64,000 nucleotides of DNA from Archivesica marissinica (taxonomy: Eukaryota; Mollusca; Bivalvia; Venerida; Vesicomyidae). Under the pieces are notes generated by a model. That model was given only the letters and a program-made list of their open reading frames with translations, made no database searches and was not told where the DNA came from. Of the stretch, positions 62,881 through 64,000 are shown one piece after another. A program made the translations under genes and the position numbers. The stretch covers positions 6,885,773 through 6,949,772 of the forward strand of contig CM026404.1 of NCBI GenBank assembly GCA_014843695.1, in the 5' to 3' direction. The stretch's first letter is position 1; every line of letters starts with the position of its first letter.

Positions 62881-63045
62881 ATAATTGCTTCCGACGACAT
62901 ATCTGTAACAGCTGGGCCAATTAAAAGATATATCACAGGAAACATGCTTGCACGACCTACAGCACAATTAGATCAGGTAAAGTATGTCTTTGTGCATAAT
63001 ACTGGCTCTCAACCAAATGTGTGTTTGTCTTTGGTGTTTAAATTG

Positions 63046-63292
63046 GCATAATAGCTTAAGTTATCTGGCGACTACCCAACTATTTGTGCTGGAGGAAGAT
63101 CCCGGGTTCCCGTCGAGAAGTAATTCAGGCATGGACGGGCACCAGGGTAGAACCAACGACCTACCGCAAGGCAGCTGGATAGCTTCCTATCTTGATAGAA
63201 TTCGACACACACAGTGTGATTCGAACATACAGTAGTGAGGGGCAAGTGATTTGAAGTCACCGACCGTGGCCACTCGGCCACAGAGGCCCCTG
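63046..63292 (-). mobile_element. SINE-F, near full length
   Basis: Reverse complement with head CTCGGCCACAGAGGCCCC, B-box region TGTGATTCGAACATACAG and body GGGCACCAGGGTAGAACC. Confidence 0.78.
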
Positions 63293-63299
63293 TTAACCA

Positions 63300-63760
63300 A
63301 ATGGAAACAAACTCGTGGTACTAGTGATACGAATAACTACTGACAACAGAAACATTTGAAACAACGAAATCAAAAGTACGTAATATTTATTTTTAAATGT
63401 GCATCTTTATACTTTTATAAATACTGAAATGTTGTATGTGCTTAAAATATTAGAAACTAAAAGCAGTCTTGTTTAAAATTCTGCAACAATAACCACTCAT
63501 TAAAACATAAGTACACGCGTGCTGCACAATCACAAGCCATGCGAGGAGGTTGCTACACCTCATACTAAGGTCAAGTGATAATTAAAAAGTGAAGTGGATT
63601 TTCCGTCTTGCATATTTTAAACCAGTAGCCAAATTGAAAGCGTTTTATGTTGTGGTCCAAACACGTTCTCGCGGTTCTGTTTATATACTAAGCCGCCTCA
63701 TTTGGTGAATAAAAAAAGTGTAATTTGTCCGTAGTTCTTCGTCCCATGTTACCGACATAT
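63300..63760. other. Unassigned sequence
   Basis: No gene, tRNA head or terminal inverted repeat recognised. Confidence 0.5.
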
Positions 63761-63774
63761 ACAAATAATGTTCC

Positions 63775-64000
63775 TCACAGCTCCCTATCTAGCCCTCGTG
63801 TTGGATTTGTGCTCAATTGTTACTTATGTAGCCAGATATAACACATATAACCCCATCACTACCTATCTAGCAGTCGTGTTGGTTTGTACCTATAGCCCGA
63901 CAGAACAAATATACCCCATCACTACCTATATAATCCTAGTGTTGGTTTGTACCTATAGCCCGACAGAACAAATATACTCCATCACTACCTATATAGTACT
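63775..64000. repeat. Tandem repeat of about 62 bp, running to the window end
   Basis: Units with CATCACTACCTATATAG, GTGTTGGTTTGTACCTATAG and CCCGACAGAACAAATATA; about three visible, the first more divergent. The array probably continues past 64000. Confidence 0.88.

Overview
This is a eukaryotic, intron-rich and very repeat-rich genomic window. It most likely comes from a bivalve mollusc or a close lophotrochozoan. That placement is an inference from AT-rich non-coding DNA, many tRNA-headed SINEs, abundant MITEs and minisatellites, and animal-type proteins; the sequence does not name a species. Most long open frames are read-throughs of tandem repeats. Three host genes can be assembled from exons with GT/AG (or U12) borders and matching phases, all on the + strand.

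1-18,737: the 3' part of a two-pore channel gene (TPC family, best fit TPC3). Twelve exons between 1826 and 18712 join into 533 codons plus stop. They encode the end of repeat I, an EF-hand-like linker, the whole of repeat II and the C-terminus. The N-terminal half lies upstream of the window. One intron (12428-13411) carries a perfect U12 (AT-type) donor and a U12 branch site. The introns are filled with a 36-bp satellite, a CCTTA-type pentamer array, a perfect (TGTC)n of about 119 units, a 22-bp minisatellite, SINEs and MITEs.

18,738-25,921: intergenic DNA with SINEs, MITEs, a TTAA-flanked element, a 31-bp array with higher-order structure and a LINE remnant.

25,922-34,890: SNRPD2 (spliceosomal Sm D2), three exons, 119 aa, with only five coding bases in exon 1. 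Its second intron holds a three-level nest: a THAP-containing DNA transposon (about 28432-34379), interrupted by a complete hAT transposon (29432-34128, perfect 8-bp target duplication, intact 562-aa transposase), itself interrupted by a 2.2-kb TIR element (31675-33851).

34,891-39,440: spacer with nested LINE fragments and a long-TIR foldback element.

39,441-54,654: NAA20 (catalytic subunit of the NatB N-terminal acetyltransferase), six exons, 173 aa. Intron 2 is U12-type (GT-AG). Intron 4 holds a TTAA-flanked element that contains the second, inverted copy of the 2.2-kb element.

54,655-64,000: no host gene seen. The NAA20 3' flank is a minisatellite, followed by a 26-bp array of 1.8 kb, a 38-bp array, a 51-bp array, SINEs and foldback elements.

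The three genes have unrelated roles: endolysosomal cation channel, splicing and protein N-acetylation. What links them here is the heavy transposon and satellite load in their introns, with transposon edges sitting 10-30 bases from several splice acceptors.
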